Positions 34,877 to 43,974 are shown, counted from the first letter of the stretch. The stretch is 64,000 nt of DNA from Actinomycetes bacterium (GCA_021791145.1 JAJYXE010000003.1:1-64000), one strand, 5' to 3'. A program made the numbers and translations. Notes: generated by a model not told the origin, from the sequence alone.

Positions 34877-37800
34877 TCACGCGTGCACGTGGCGCGGCGA
34901 GTAGCTGAACCGGTCGTAAGGGTTGGGCGTCGTCCCTCCGGGCTCGAAGGGGGTCACGACCCGGACGTCTACGGTCCCCGAGCCAGGGGGGACCACCGCG
35001 CTGAGGGTTGTCGACGACTCGTGTCCAATCTCGAGGGAGGGGGTTGTGCCGAAGTACACTTCCGACGCTGCTGTCAGGTTGTGGCCCCGGATGGTGACCG
35101 TCGTGCCGCCCCGTGACGGCCCCGACGGCGGCGTCACCCCGGACACGCTCGATCCGAAGGGTGCGTACTGGAAGTCGTTGAACATCTGCACCTGTGTGCA
35201 GATGTGCGTCGAGGGAACCCCCGTGGCGCTGATGAACCCGCTCTCGCCCGGCGGCATGAGCTCCACCCCGAATGGCACAGGAGCCATGTCCATGTCGATG
35301 TAGTAGGTGCTTCGATTCTGCTCCGCGCTGGTGCCGCAGACTGACTTGAGTGTGATGCCTGCCGCACGGGCCACCGGTGTCAGTCTTCCGCTCCATGTCA
35401 CGTTCTGCGTGGGCTGCCAGCCCCACGCACCGATTGTCGTGGTTCCGAACCCAGGGACTGTTGTGTGCCCGAGCTGCGACCCCGTGCCCGAGAGGATGGA
35501 GATGGCGTCGTTGAGGCTCTCCACGAGGATCTGCGCCTGGTGCCCGCCGAAGTATGTGCCGGTGTAGCACAGCCGTGTGCAGGGAACGATCCCGCTGACC
35601 TTGGCCAGGATGTGGTACGTGAAGTTGTAGCTCGTCATGTCTGTGAGCCCGCGATAGGTACCGAGGCCAAGTGTGCCCTCGGCGAAATTCACGGTCCCTA
35701 CGTACTGCTCGCCTGGGCTGACGCCTCCCCCGAAGAGATTCCGGTCGAGCGCGTGCAGGAAGTTGACGAAGATCGACATCGCCGGGCTCCCGATCGTGGG
35801 CGGATTGCCGGATGTGAAGGTCTTCGCCCAGGCTGCAAGGGTGCTCATGGCTGCCGACAGGTCGGGGTGAGTCGCCGAGCTCACCAGTGGGCTGCCTTCC
35901 CTCTCCAAGAGCTGGTAGGCGCTCTCGAGGTAGGGAATGAAGTACGGCGCCGCAGGTCGCGTTGTACTGTTGTCGATGGTACCCACTGAATGCTGGACGC
36001 TCTCCAGATAGCCGACGGAGATGTTCGTGCTCGCGCTCAGCATCCGGCTTATTGTCTGTGAGCGGTAGATCGTCCCCCACTGGCCCGGACCAGTTGTCTG
36101 CGCGTAGATGCCCGCCGCCGGTTTCGTGTTCCAGTTGTCGAGGTACCCCTGGCCGGGGTTGACGCTGTGCGGCATTGTTGTGAACGGGACGAACTTGTCC
36201 CATTGCTCGCTCCCTGTGCCGAGGTGCGGGAGCTGCGGGTTGTAGCTCGGTGTGAATGGGGACGGTGTGGACGGTATGAGACCGTCCGCGAAGTAGGCGA
36301 TGTTGCCCTGACGGTCGGCGTACAAGAAATTGTGCGCGGTCACGATCTCGCTCATCGAGTGGCGGAAGGACATCAGTGTGGTGTCAGCACCGAGGCCAGC
36401 GAACCCCTCGAGAGACTTGTACTCCTTCATCCACGAGGTGAAGTCCATGCTGTACGCGGTGCCCGCCGACGGGTCGGTGGAGAAGATCGGCCCGTTGTTG
36501 GTCCGGTAGATCGTGTAGGGCTGCGGGGTCGTACCCGCAACCGGGATCGATTCGGCCACCACCTGCACCGGCTCCCATCTCCCGTCGAATAGATACGTCG
36601 ACGGCTCCGGTGTGGGGCCAGGGGTGAACCTCACCTTCTCGATGAACACGCCTTGGGTTGTGAGACCCTCGCTGGTCGTGGTCCACGCGACGTTGGCGTT
36701 CTTCCCGATCAGGACGAATGGCTCCCCGGTGATGGCCATGCCCGACGCGTCATAGCCCGGCCCGTGGAGGAAGATCTCGTAGTCGACGCTTGGCGTGCCG
36801 AGCCCCTCTTGCGGGGCTCCCCAGAGCAACGCGTGGCCGTCGGCCGACCGCCAAGGGGCCACGGCCACGCCGTTGGAGCCCCCGTGCGCCAGCACGTCGA
36901 GTGTGACGCCACGGTGCAAGAGAAGGTTCTCGTCCGTGCGGAGCACTGTGGCCGCCTCGACGACGCTTGTCAGCGGAGCGTGGTCGAGCCTCGAGAGCTG
37001 CTGTCCCTCGCCGTTCGCCCCACGGGCATTGGCCGACGAGGCCGTGGACGGCGCGTTCAACTCGTGCGGCGCTCCAGCGGATCCTGCGCCCAGGCACTTG
37101 TGCGGGGAGGATTGGCTCGGTCTCTCGAGCACCGGACCGTCGGCGCAGGTCCTCGGTACCGTGGTGGGGGCCGTTGGATCTGTGATCCAGCGCGCGTCGT
37201 TGAAGACCGCCATTGCCTGGGTCGCCGGGTCGGTCGCCCCGCTCTTCGTGAAATACGCTGTCAAGTACCGGAGAAGCGACAGGTTTGTCAGCTCGTAGCC
37301 CCCGCCGGTGCCGAACGCTCGGGTGAGATAGACGGCGATGGCCATGGTGTCGATCGGCGTCCACGGCGTGAAGGGATAAGGACCTGTCATGCCGTACTCT
37401 TCCCCTAGCGCCCAGAACTGCACTGGCACCATCGCCGCCTCGCTGCTGGATGAGACGTACGCCTGGTCGACGTAGGCGTTGATACCGTCCGCGTACGCGC
37501 TGAGCGCGAGCTTGTTCGCTGTTGTGAGCTCGCTGTACTGCTGCGCGTACTCTGCTGTCGTGTAGTAGAAGAGCCGCTGCGCCTTGTCCGTGGACAGCTC
37601 ACCCGGCCCGAACAGCCCGGAGAGGTCCCCGAGGACCGCCGCTCTGGTGAGCTCGAGCTGGAACAGGCGGTCCTGCGCCTGCGCCCACCCGTCGCCGAAC
37701 CACATCCCTGCCAGGGTCGTCGCATAGACGTGAGGGATGCCAGCGGCGTCGCGGTAGATCGTCGCCGACTCTGTCCCTGATCCCACGGTCTGCCCACCGG

Positions 37801-38011
37801 GCAGCAGACCATCGGTGGACGGCGCGCCGGATGCCAGCGCGACACCCGGGAGCATGGCCAGGACCATCGCCACGGCGAGCGCGATGCCGCCGATCCGCAG
37901 TGCCCACGCGCCGTTGTCCCTCCCGACACAGGGTTGCACGCACCGCCAGGGCGCAGGCTGCGATCCCCGCCCGCGGGGAGTCCGCCGTCGAACCAGCCAA
38001 CGTCTCACCAT
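34877..38011 (-). CDS. Exported penicillin-acylase-family Ntn hydrolase with C-terminal IPT/TIG domain
   Basis: This 1,044-residue protein has a signal or anchor helix at about 37-60 (LRIGGIALAVAMVLAMLPG). The penicillin amidase fold follows: YRDAAGIPHVYA, FGDGWAQAQDRLFQLELTR, and the autocatalytic cleavage site GGSNGVAVAP with Ser379 as the predicted new N-terminus of the beta chain. Family members split amide bonds of penicillins, acyl-homoserine lactones or acyl peptides outside the membrane. The segment around the nucleophile is SNGVAV rather than the usual SNAW or SNNW. A C-terminal IPT/TIG Ig-like domain (about 955-1040, VTPPSGPSRGGTTVTIRG) is an unusual addition. The gene is divergent from a PucR-type regulator. 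Confidence 0.9.
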   Translation of the reverse strand: MVRRWLVRRRTPRGRGSQPAPWRCVQPCVGRDNGAWALRIGGIALAVAMVLAMLPGVALASGAPSTDGLLPGGQTVGSGTESATIYRDAAGIPHVYATTLAGMWFGDGWAQAQDRLFQLELTRAAVLGDLSGLFGPGELSTDKAQRLFYYTTAEYAQQYSELTTANKLALSAYADGINAYVDQAYVSSSSEAAMVPVQFWALGEEYGMTGPYPFTPWTPIDTMAIAVYLTRAFGTGGGYELTNLSLLRYLTAYFTKSGATDPATQAMAVFNDARWITDPTAPTTVPRTCADGPVLERPSQSSPHKCLGAGSAGAPHELNAPSTASSANARGANGEGQQLSRLDHAPLTSVVEAATVLRTDENLLLHRGVTLDVLAHGGSNGVAVAPWRSADGHALLWGAPQEGLGTPSVDYEIFLHGPGYDASGMAITGEPFVLIGKNANVAWTTTSEGLTTQGVFIEKVRFTPGPTPEPSTYLFDGRWEPVQVVAESIPVAGTTPQPYTIYRTNNGPIFSTDPSAGTAYSMDFTSWMKEYKSLEGFAGLGADTTLMSFRHSMSEIVTAHNFLYADRQGNIAYFADGLIPSTPSPFTPSYNPQLPHLGTGSEQWDKFVPFTTMPHSVNPGQGYLDNWNTKPAAGIYAQTTGPGQWGTIYRSQTISRMLSASTNISVGYLESVQHSVGTIDNSTTRPAAPYFIPYLESAYQLLEREGSPLVSSATHPDLSAAMSTLAAWAKTFTSGNPPTIGSPAMSIFVNFLHALDRNLFGGGVSPGEQYVGTVNFAEGTLGLGTYRGLTDMTSYNFTYHILAKVSGIVPCTRLCYTGTYFGGHQAQILVESLNDAISILSGTGSQLGHTTVPGFGTTTIGAWGWQPTQNVTWSGRLTPVARAAGITLKSVCGTSAEQNRSTYYIDMDMAPVPFGVELMPPGESGFISATGVPSTHICTQVQMFNDFQYAPFGSSVSGVTPPSGPSRGGTTVTIRGHNLTAASEVYFGTTPSLEIGHESSTTLSAVVPPGSGTVDVRVVTPFEPGGTTPNPYDRFSYSPRHVHA

Positions 38012-38083
38012 CCACCCCCTTGGAGGTCGATCTCGGCTTCCGGCCCGGACAGCGCCTCACCACCCGGCTCGGCATTCCCAGTG

Positions 38084-38113
38084 CCCATAGTGTGCTACCA
38101 CGAAAAACCTCAA
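38084..38113 (-). promoter_or_regulatory. Possible promoter of the acylase gene
   Basis: On the minus strand TTGAGG (38113-38108), an 18-nt spacer and TATGGG (38089-38084), about 73 nt before the start codon. The region is A/T-richer than its surroundings and is shared with the divergent regulator gene. Confidence 0.3.
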
Positions 38114-38156
38114 GAGTCTTCGGTCTATCCACCATTGAGGACGGAGTAATTTGGAG

Positions 38157-39302
38157 ATGTCCACAAAGTCCGATGCGTGGAGCGACATCCGGTCCATCGC
38201 CAAGACGCTGGAAGAGCACCTCGACGAAGAAGCCACGGAGATCGCCCGCCTGCTCCAAAGCCAGATGGCGCCGTACGCGGAGCTCCCGCTCGCCGACGTC
38301 CTTGCTGGCGTTCGCACCAGCCTTCGCTCCGGCGTCGCCGCCCTGACCGACCGGCGGCTCCCGCGAACCGAGGAGATCGAGGACCTTGCGGCCGTTGCAG
38401 AGAGTCGCGCCCGCCAGGGCATCCCGCTCGACCTGGTGCTGAATGCCTACAGCGCCGGTGCGCACAAGGTCTGGGGCACGGTGGTGACCGAGAGCCGCCG
38501 CCGGACAGTGTCGGCGGAGGTGCTGCTCGAGGCCGTTCAGGCCGTGTGGGCATGGACCGACGTCGTCACCTCGCAGGTGGCGAGCGCCTACCGCCGCGCC
38601 GAGATGGAGCTGGCCCGCCATCATCAGCAGCACCGCACCGACTTCCTCCGCGGCCTTCTCACCGGCTCTCTCGGCACACATGAGCTGAAGTCGCAGGCCT
38701 TGTCCCAAGGACTGGACCCCGCACTCGAGTACCGGGCTCTGCGCGCCCGGGGCTCCGAGCACCTCGCCTTCTACGAGGTCGAGCGAGAGCTCTTGGCCGG
38801 CGGGGCCCACATGGTGGGGATCATCGGCGGCGACCTTGCCGGGGTTGCCTCAGCGCGGGTCGCCGTGCACCACGAAGAGATCACCGTCGGGATGGGGCCT
38901 CCGAGCCCGTTGTCGGGGCTGGCAACCTCCTTCGCCGAGGCCACCCGACTGCTGCGCTGTGCCGTCGGCTTCGCCATGCACGGCGTGCTGGACCAGGAGG
39001 CGTTGGGCTTACGCGTCGCGGTGTTCGCCGAGGACTCGATCGGCGACCTGCTGATCGAGCGTCTCCTGACGCCGCTCCGGCGCCTTCGGAACGACGGCAG
39101 CGAGGTGGAGGAGTCGCTTCGGGTCTACCTGGCCGAGGGAATGCGGATCGGCCCGGCGGCCCGGCGCCTCTACCTGCACCCGAACTCGCTTCGGTACCGG
39201 CTGGGCAAGTTCCAAGAGGCCACGGGGGCCGACCTCTCCGACACCGAGACGGTGGTCCAGCTCTGGTGGGCCCTTGAGCGGGCGCGCCTGGCGCACGGGT
39301 AG
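38157..39302 (+). CDS. PucR/CdaR-family transcriptional regulator
   Basis: This 381-residue protein has a C-terminal PucR-type helix-turn-helix (about 325-370: GMRIGPAARRLYLHPNSLRYRLGKFQEATG). A GGDEF-like central domain holds the weakly conserved VGIIGGDLAG and AEATRLLRCAV. The N-terminal helical region carries HHQQHRTDFLRGLLTG. Family members respond to small molecules and control catabolic genes. Divergent placement makes the acylase the obvious target. ATG 38157 is used; TTG 38151 in frame is possible, with GGAG at 38143-38146. Confidence 0.85.
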   Translation: MSTKSDAWSDIRSIAKTLEEHLDEEATEIARLLQSQMAPYAELPLADVLAGVRTSLRSGVAALTDRRLPRTEEIEDLAAVAESRARQGIPLDLVLNAYSAGAHKVWGTVVTESRRRTVSAEVLLEAVQAVWAWTDVVTSQVASAYRRAEMELARHHQQHRTDFLRGLLTGSLGTHELKSQALSQGLDPALEYRALRARGSEHLAFYEVERELLAGGAHMVGIIGGDLAGVASARVAVHHEEITVGMGPPSPLSGLATSFAEATRLLRCAVGFAMHGVLDQEALGLRVAVFAEDSIGDLLIERLLTPLRRLRNDGSEVEESLRVYLAEGMRIGPAARRLYLHPNSLRYRLGKFQEATGADLSDTETVVQLWWALERARLAHG

Positions 39303-39320
39303 ACGAGGGATCAGGTCGAC

Positions 39321-39355
39321 ATGCTCTCGTGCTCGACGTGCTCTCGTGCTCGAGA
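39321..39355. repeat. Short tandem duplication downstream of the PucR gene
   Basis: TGCTCTCGTGCTCGACG-like units occur twice in a row. It lies between the regulator stop and the convergent secreted-repeat gene. Confidence 0.7.
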
Positions 39356-39442
39356 CAGGACGCGGCGACGTCGCCCCGGCCTGCGACGTGGTTCAGCAGC
39401 GCGAAGATCCCTAAAGTCCCACCCCCGGACCCCGGGCGGGAC

Positions 39443-40081
39443 CTACCAGCCCCCGCCCGAGCTGGAGGACTTGGAGCTGGAGGACCCCGAGCTGGAGCTG
39501 GAGCTGGAGCTGCCCGAGCTCGAGCCGTAGCCGTAGCCGCCCGAGCCGGAGCCGCCGGAGCTGCTCTTCGACGACGCCAACGCGGCCTTGACCGGCGCAC
39601 CCTTCGGGCTCAGCACGTACCAGATGCCGCCGAAGCTCGCGATGCCTTCGCCGTTCACCTGCCCGCGCGCGCTGTCGCCGGCGTACATGTACAGCGGGTG
39701 GCCGTCGAAGGTGACCTGGAGGAGCTTCCCCCGCTTCTTGGTCCCGAGCTTGTGCGTTGCGATCCCCTTGCCAGCGTGTGGCTTGCCCTTGGTGAGCAGC
39801 GGTGGCCACAGGCCGGTGCACCCGGTCGCGCACGCGAACTTCTTCCCCTGTGTCGCGGTGAGGAAGTACAGCGTCTTGCCGGAGGCGTCGACGAGGATCT
39901 TGCCGTACTTCTTCGACTTCTCCAGCTTGATCAGGACGCCGTGGGCGTCGGCCCGGTGCTTGTGGTGCCCGTGGTTCGACGCGCCGGCCACGGTTGGCGC
40001 GGCGACTGCCGCCACGAGGGTGAGACCGGACACCACCGCGCCGGCGGCGGCCAGGATCCGATGTGACGAGGGCTGAGCCAT
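39443..40081 (-). CDS. Exported secreted-repeat (COG4315-type) protein with Ser/Gly tail
   Basis: This 212-residue protein has a signal peptide (about 8-35, ILAAAGAVVSGLTLVAAVAAP). Two copies of the secreted-repeat domain follow: SKKYGKILVDASGKTLYFLTA..CTGLWPPLLT, and the paired FDGHPLYMYAGD..GIWYVLSPKG. This domain is common in exported actinobacterial proteins and has no known reaction. It contains Cys-Thr-Gly-Leu-Trp-Pro. A tail of about 40 residues, nearly all Ser and Gly with YGYG, follows. AGGAG lies before ATG 40081. Confidence 0.85.
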   Translation of the reverse strand: MAQPSSHRILAAAGAVVSGLTLVAAVAAPTVAGASNHGHHKHRADAHGVLIKLEKSKKYGKILVDASGKTLYFLTATQGKKFACATGCTGLWPPLLTKGKPHAGKGIATHKLGTKKRGKLLQVTFDGHPLYMYAGDSARGQVNGEGIASFGGIWYVLSPKGAPVKAALASSKSSSGGSGSGGYGYGSSSGSSSSSSSSGSSSSKSSSSGGGW

Positions 40082-40123
40082 ACTCCAGCTCCTCTCTGTG
40101 TCTGTGCTCGGCGGTTTGCGTGC

Positions 40124-40151
40124 CTTGAGCAAACGGTCTTGAGCAAACGGT
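40124..40151. repeat. 14-bp direct repeat upstream of the secreted-repeat gene
   Basis: CTTGAGCAAACGGT occurs twice head to tail, about 45-70 nt upstream of the secreted-repeat protein start, in a promoter position. It may be a binding site or a short duplication. Confidence 0.75.
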
Positions 40152-40291
40152 ACAGCCCAAAGCCCCCGCGCGCGCATCGCCCCCACTCGCCGGGCGAGCC
40201 CCGTCGCCTGGCGAGCCCCCCTGCCGGACGAGCCGTGGCGAGCCGAGTCCGGGCGTGCCGTGTGCGGGCCGTCAGGCAGCCCCCTCAACGG

Positions 40292-41515
40292 TCAGCGCAC
40301 GCTGAGCTCGCGGCGGTAGACGCGCGCGGGGCCGATCGCGAGCAGCGCAGCGGCGAGCGCGTCGAAGGCGCGTGCCGCCTCTCCGTCAGGCTCGCGCAGG
40401 GCGACCGGGACTCCCTCGTCCCCGCCTTCGCGTAAGCCTGGGACGAGCGGCACCTGCCCGAGGAGCGGGACGGCGAGGTCGTCGGCGAGCGCCTGGCCTC
40501 CCCCCCGTCCGAAGAGCTCGTAGCGCGTCCCGTCGTCAGCGGTGAACCAGCTCATGTTCTCGATGACTCCCCGGACCGAGAGCTTCAGCTTCCGGGCGGC
40601 GAACGCCGACCGCTGGGCGACGCGCTGCGCCGCCGGCTGCGGGGTGGTGACGACGAGGATCTCCGCGCGGGTCATGAACTGCGCGAGTGAGAGGGTGACG
40701 TCCCCGGTCCCCGGCGGCATGTCGACGAGCAGGACATCGGGGTCCCCCCAGTACGCATCGGAGAGGAACTGCTCGATGGCCTTGTGGAGCATCGGGCCGC
40801 GCCAGATCACCGGGGTGTCGTCCGGCACGAAGAAGCCCATGGAGAGCACCCTCACGCCGTGGCACACGGCCGGGACCACCATGTCGCCGATCACTGCCGG
40901 ATCGTGGTCGGCACCGACCATCTTGGGAATCGAGAAGCCGTACACGTCGGCGTCGAGGATGCCCACGCGCTGACCGGCCTTCGAGAGCGCGATCGCGAGG
41001 TTGACGGTGACCGACGACTTGCCCACGCCGCCCTTGCCCGACGAGATGCCGACGACGCGCGTCTTGGACCCCGCCTGCAGGAAGGAGGGGGTGGGACGCC
41101 CCTGCGCCCCGTGGCCGTGGTCGCCGTGGCCGTGGTCGCCGTGGCCGTGGTCGCCGTGGCCGTGGTCGCCGTGCGCCGGCCCCTCGGCGGCCTCGCCGGG
41201 CGGCGCTGTGAGAGCGTCACCCGCCATGCGCCGTCGCAGACGGGACCGCAAAACGTCGCGGTCGCGATCGGCCATGAGCCCGACCCCGACCGACGTCTCG
41301 CGGATCCCGGGAACCGCCGCCGCCGCCTCGGCGACCCGCTGGCGCAGCTCCTCCTCGCTCGGCCACGGGGAGACCGGCAACGCGAGGACCACCTCCGCGC
41401 GATGGCGCCGGACGTCCACCGAATGCACCATCCCGGCCTCTCCGAGCGTCAGGTCCAGCTCGCGGTCGACGACCGCTGCGACCGCACGCTCGAGCGCCCT
41501 CTCCTCGACTGCCAT
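40292..41515 (-). CDS. mrp: Mrp/ApbC-type Fe-S cluster carrier with His-rich linker
   Basis: This 407-residue protein has an N-terminal MIP18/DUF59 domain (about 1-90), a linker made of four HGDHG repeats (about 114-135), and a ParA/MinD-type ATPase with SSGKGGVGKSSVTVNLA, DADVYGFSIP and VDMPPGTGDVTLSL. Mrp proteins hold and deliver Fe-S clusters. The histidine/aspartate linker could bind zinc, nickel or iron; this is inference. ATG 41515 is preceded by GAGGGAGG. It is divergent from the SufR-like regulator, with a 79-bp spacer. Confidence 0.92.
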   Translation of the reverse strand: MAVEERALERAVAAVVDRELDLTLGEAGMVHSVDVRRHRAEVVLALPVSPWPSEEELRQRVAEAAAAVPGIRETSVGVGLMADRDRDVLRSRLRRRMAGDALTAPPGEAAEGPAHGDHGHGDHGHGDHGHGDHGHGAQGRPTPSFLQAGSKTRVVGISSGKGGVGKSSVTVNLAIALSKAGQRVGILDADVYGFSIPKMVGADHDPAVIGDMVVPAVCHGVRVLSMGFFVPDDTPVIWRGPMLHKAIEQFLSDAYWGDPDVLLVDMPPGTGDVTLSLAQFMTRAEILVVTTPQPAAQRVAQRSAFAARKLKLSVRGVIENMSWFTADDGTRYELFGRGGGQALADDLAVPLLGQVPLVPGLREGGDEGVPVALREPDGEAARAFDALAAALLAIGPARVYRRELSVR

Positions 41516-41594
41516 GGCCTCCCTCAGCCGTCCTGCCTGGTCGAGCCGCGTGTGCATCGGCGTCGGCCAGGCACCCGTCGGTAGACTACCGACC

Positions 41595-42338
41595 GTGCAC
41601 ACCGCGCCAGACGGGACGCGCGCACCCACGCGCCGGCTCGCAGAGGCCGAGGACGCGCGCTTCGCGTCCCACGTCGCTGCCGTCGCCGCCGCATTCGGGG
41701 ACCCGACCCGCCGCGACATCTTCCTGCGCGTCCGCGCGTCCAAGGGCATGACGGCGACGGAGGTCGCGGCCTGCTTCTCGCTGCACCCCAATGTCGCGCG
41801 GCACCATCTCGAACGCCTCGTCGCGGGCGGCTACCTGCGCGTGGAGACCGAGCGTCGTCCTCAGGGCGCGGGCCGGCCGTCGAAGCGCTTCCTCCCCGTC
41901 TCGGGCGACGCGGCGGTCGAGTTTCTCACCAAGCGCGACGACCTCCTCGTCACGCTCCTCGGGAAGGCGCTCGACCTGCTCGGTCCGGAGGCGGCCGAGC
42001 GGATGGCCGCCGAGGTGGGAGAGACCTACGGCCAGTCGCTCGCCTCGGCCATGGGCCCGGGCGAAGGGCAGCGCTCCGTGCGCAACGCGATGCGGGTGGT
42101 CGCGGACATGCTCACCGCCCACGGCTTCGCCGCGCACGCAGAGGACCAGGTCGACGGCACCGCAGTGGTCGCCGAGCAGTGCCCGTTCGGAGCCGCCGCC
42201 GTGAGCCACCCGGTCCTGTGCGCGGTCGACCGCGGGATGGTGAAAGGGCTCCTGTCGGGGCTGTGCGGCGAGATGCCGGCGCCTGTCGTGCTCTCCTCGA
42301 GGGCACGCGGCGACGACACCTGCGCCGCCCTCGCCTGA
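41595..42338 (+). CDS. SufR-like Fe-S transcriptional regulator
   Basis: This 247-residue protein (GTG 41595) has an N-terminal winged helix of the ArsR/DeoR type (AAFGDPTRRDIFLRVRASKGMTATEVA..HPNVARHHLERL). A C-terminal region has three cysteines, EQCPFG, HPVLCAVDRG and SGLCGE, the usual pattern of SufR, which binds a cluster and represses Fe-S assembly genes. Divergence from mrp and a downstream cysteine desulfurase fit this role. Direct targets are inferred. Confidence 0.87.
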   Translation: MHTAPDGTRAPTRRLAEAEDARFASHVAAVAAAFGDPTRRDIFLRVRASKGMTATEVAACFSLHPNVARHHLERLVAGGYLRVETERRPQGAGRPSKRFLPVSGDAAVEFLTKRDDLLVTLLGKALDLLGPEAAERMAAEVGETYGQSLASAMGPGEGQRSVRNAMRVVADMLTAHGFAAHAEDQVDGTAVVAEQCPFGAAAVSHPVLCAVDRGMVKGLLSGLCGEMPAPVVLSSRARGDDTCAALA

Positions 42339-42375
42339 CCGGCCGGTCGGACCGGCGCGCCCTTCGTCCGCGCCC

Positions 42376-43503
42376 ATGCGACGCCACTATCTCGACAATG
42401 CCTCGACGGTACCGCTGCGCCCCGAGGCGGCTGCAGCGATCCGCGAGTGGCTCGACTCCCCCGCGGGCGACCCCGGGAGGGTCCACGAGGAGGGCCGCGC
42501 GGTGCGCGACGCCGTGGAGGCGGCCCGCGAGCAGGTGGCTGCGCTCCTGGCGGTCCGCCCCCGCCAGGTGGTGTTCACCTCGGGGGGCACCGAAGCCGTG
42601 CACGCGGCGGTGTGGGCGGCGATGTGGGAGCGCCCCGGCGGCGCGGCACTGTGCGCGCCGGTGGAGCACTCCTCGGTGCAAGAGTCGTCCGCCCGCCTCG
42701 CACCGGTCGTACCGCTGCCCGTGGACCGCACGGGCAGGATCGACCCCGAGGGGGTCGACGACGCCCTCGACCGTGCCGGACGCGCCGTCTCGCTCGTCCA
42801 CTGCCAGTGGGCGAACCACGAGGTCGGCACGCTGCAGCCCGTCCTCGAGATCGTCGAGCGGTGCCGCCGCGCGGGCGCGCCCGTCCACGTGGACGCCGCA
42901 GCGGCCTGCGGCCACCTAGAGATGGACCTCGAGGACGGCCCCGACTTCGTCTCGGTCAGCGCGCACAAGCTCGGCGGTCCTCCGGGGGTGGGGGCGCTCG
43001 TGGTCGGTCGCGGGCGACGGGTTGCGCCGCTCTTCGTCGGGGGTCAGCAGGAACGGGCACGACGAGCCGGCATGGAGAACGTCTGCGGCATCGTCGGCTT
43101 CGGCGCCGCAGCGGCCGCGCTCAGCGAGGGCGCGCTCGGGGAAGAGACCCTGCGGGCGCGCGCGCAGACCGCGAGCCTCGCCGGCGCGGTGCTCGGCGTG
43201 CCGGGCACCCTCCAGGTGGGGGACCCCGACTCCCGGCTCCCCCACGTCGTGTGCTTCGGCGTCGAGGGGGTCCAAGCAGAGCCGGTGGTGATCGGGCTCG
43301 ACCGCCTCGGGATCGCGGTGCATTCGGGGTCCGCGTGCGCGTCAGAGGCGCTCGAGCCCTCAGCGGTGCTCGCGGCGATGGGCGAGGACCCCACCCACTC
43401 GCTTCGCCTCTCGGTCGGATGGTCCACGACCGACGCGGACATCGAGGCGTTCGCCGAGGCCTTCCGGCGCGTCGTCGGCGAGCTACGCGCGCTGCGCCCC
43501 TGA
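42376..43503 (+). CDS. Cysteine desulfurase (NifS/IscS-like)
   Basis: This 375-residue PLP enzyme removes sulfur from cysteine for Fe-S clusters or thiolation. It has YLDNAST at the start, the PLP lysine Lys198 in SAHKLGGPPG, HVDAAAACGH, and the active-site Cys321 in SGSACASEALEPSAV. The missing long IscS C-terminus and the shorter length resemble NifS-type or tRNA-thiolation desulfurases. It lies 37 nt after the SufR-like gene and is probably cotranscribed with it. Its 3' end overlaps the convergent YbaK gene by 21 bp. Confidence 0.92.
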   Translation: MRRHYLDNASTVPLRPEAAAAIREWLDSPAGDPGRVHEEGRAVRDAVEAAREQVAALLAVRPRQVVFTSGGTEAVHAAVWAAMWERPGGAALCAPVEHSSVQESSARLAPVVPLPVDRTGRIDPEGVDDALDRAGRAVSLVHCQWANHEVGTLQPVLEIVERCRRAGAPVHVDAAAACGHLEMDLEDGPDFVSVSAHKLGGPPGVGALVVGRGRRVAPLFVGGQQERARRAGMENVCGIVGFGAAAAALSEGALGEETLRARAQTASLAGAVLGVPGTLQVGDPDSRLPHVVCFGVEGVQAEPVVIGLDRLGIAVHSGSACASEALEPSAVLAAMGEDPTHSLRLSVGWSTTDADIEAFAEAFRRVVGELRALRP

Positions 43504-43974
43504 GCCTGCATCGTCGACGCGAAGATCGGCCACCTCGCCGCCCGAGGCAGCGACGAGCTCACCGAACGTCGTCGGGTAGACCGCGTTGGGCGTGCCGGCA
43601 GCAGCCCACACGACGTCGTACGCCGCGAGCGCGCCGTCCACGAGCACCCGGGTGCGGTGGCCGACCGGGCTGACCCCGCCGATGGGGAACCCGGTGGCGC
43701 TGCGGACCGTGTCCGCGTCCGCACGCTCGACCGTGCCGCCTGCGAGCACCGTGCGGAGCTTCTCCGTGTCGAGCCGGTCGACTCCAGAGAGCACCGCCAC
43801 GACCGGCTCGCCGTCGACGACGAACACGAGCGACTTGGCGATCTGTCCGACCTCGACGCCGATCGCAGCGGCAGCCTCTGCCGAGGTGCGCGTCGACGCC
43901 GAGAGCTCGAGGACCTGCGCGTCCGACCCTGCGGCGCGCAGCGCCTCCTGCACTCGCTGGACGTTCCTGTGCAT
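43483..43974 (-). CDS. YbaK/EbsC aminoacyl-tRNA deacylase
   Basis: This 163-residue protein reads QIAKSLVFVVDGEPV, ADTVRSATGFPIGGVSPVGH and the C-terminal VYPTTFGELVAASGG, as in the YbaK family that hydrolyses mischarged Cys-tRNA or other aminoacyl-tRNAs. The YbaK lysine lies in AKSLVF. Only 6 nt separate it from the ccmI stop, so it may be in the ccm transcript. The link to cytochrome maturation is probably accidental. Confidence 0.9.
   Translation of the reverse strand: MHRNVQRVQEALRAAGSDAQVLELSASTRTSAEAAAAIGVEVGQIAKSLVFVVDGEPVVAVLSGVDRLDTEKLRTVLAGGTVERADADTVRSATGFPIGGVSPVGHRTRVLVDGALAAYDVVWAAAGTPNAVYPTTFGELVAASGGEVADLRVDDAGSGAQRA

Noticed and set aside
40141..40291. Possible small gene between the secreted-repeat gene and mrp
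   Set aside because: Short frames only, composition of random high-GC sequence, no ribosome site.
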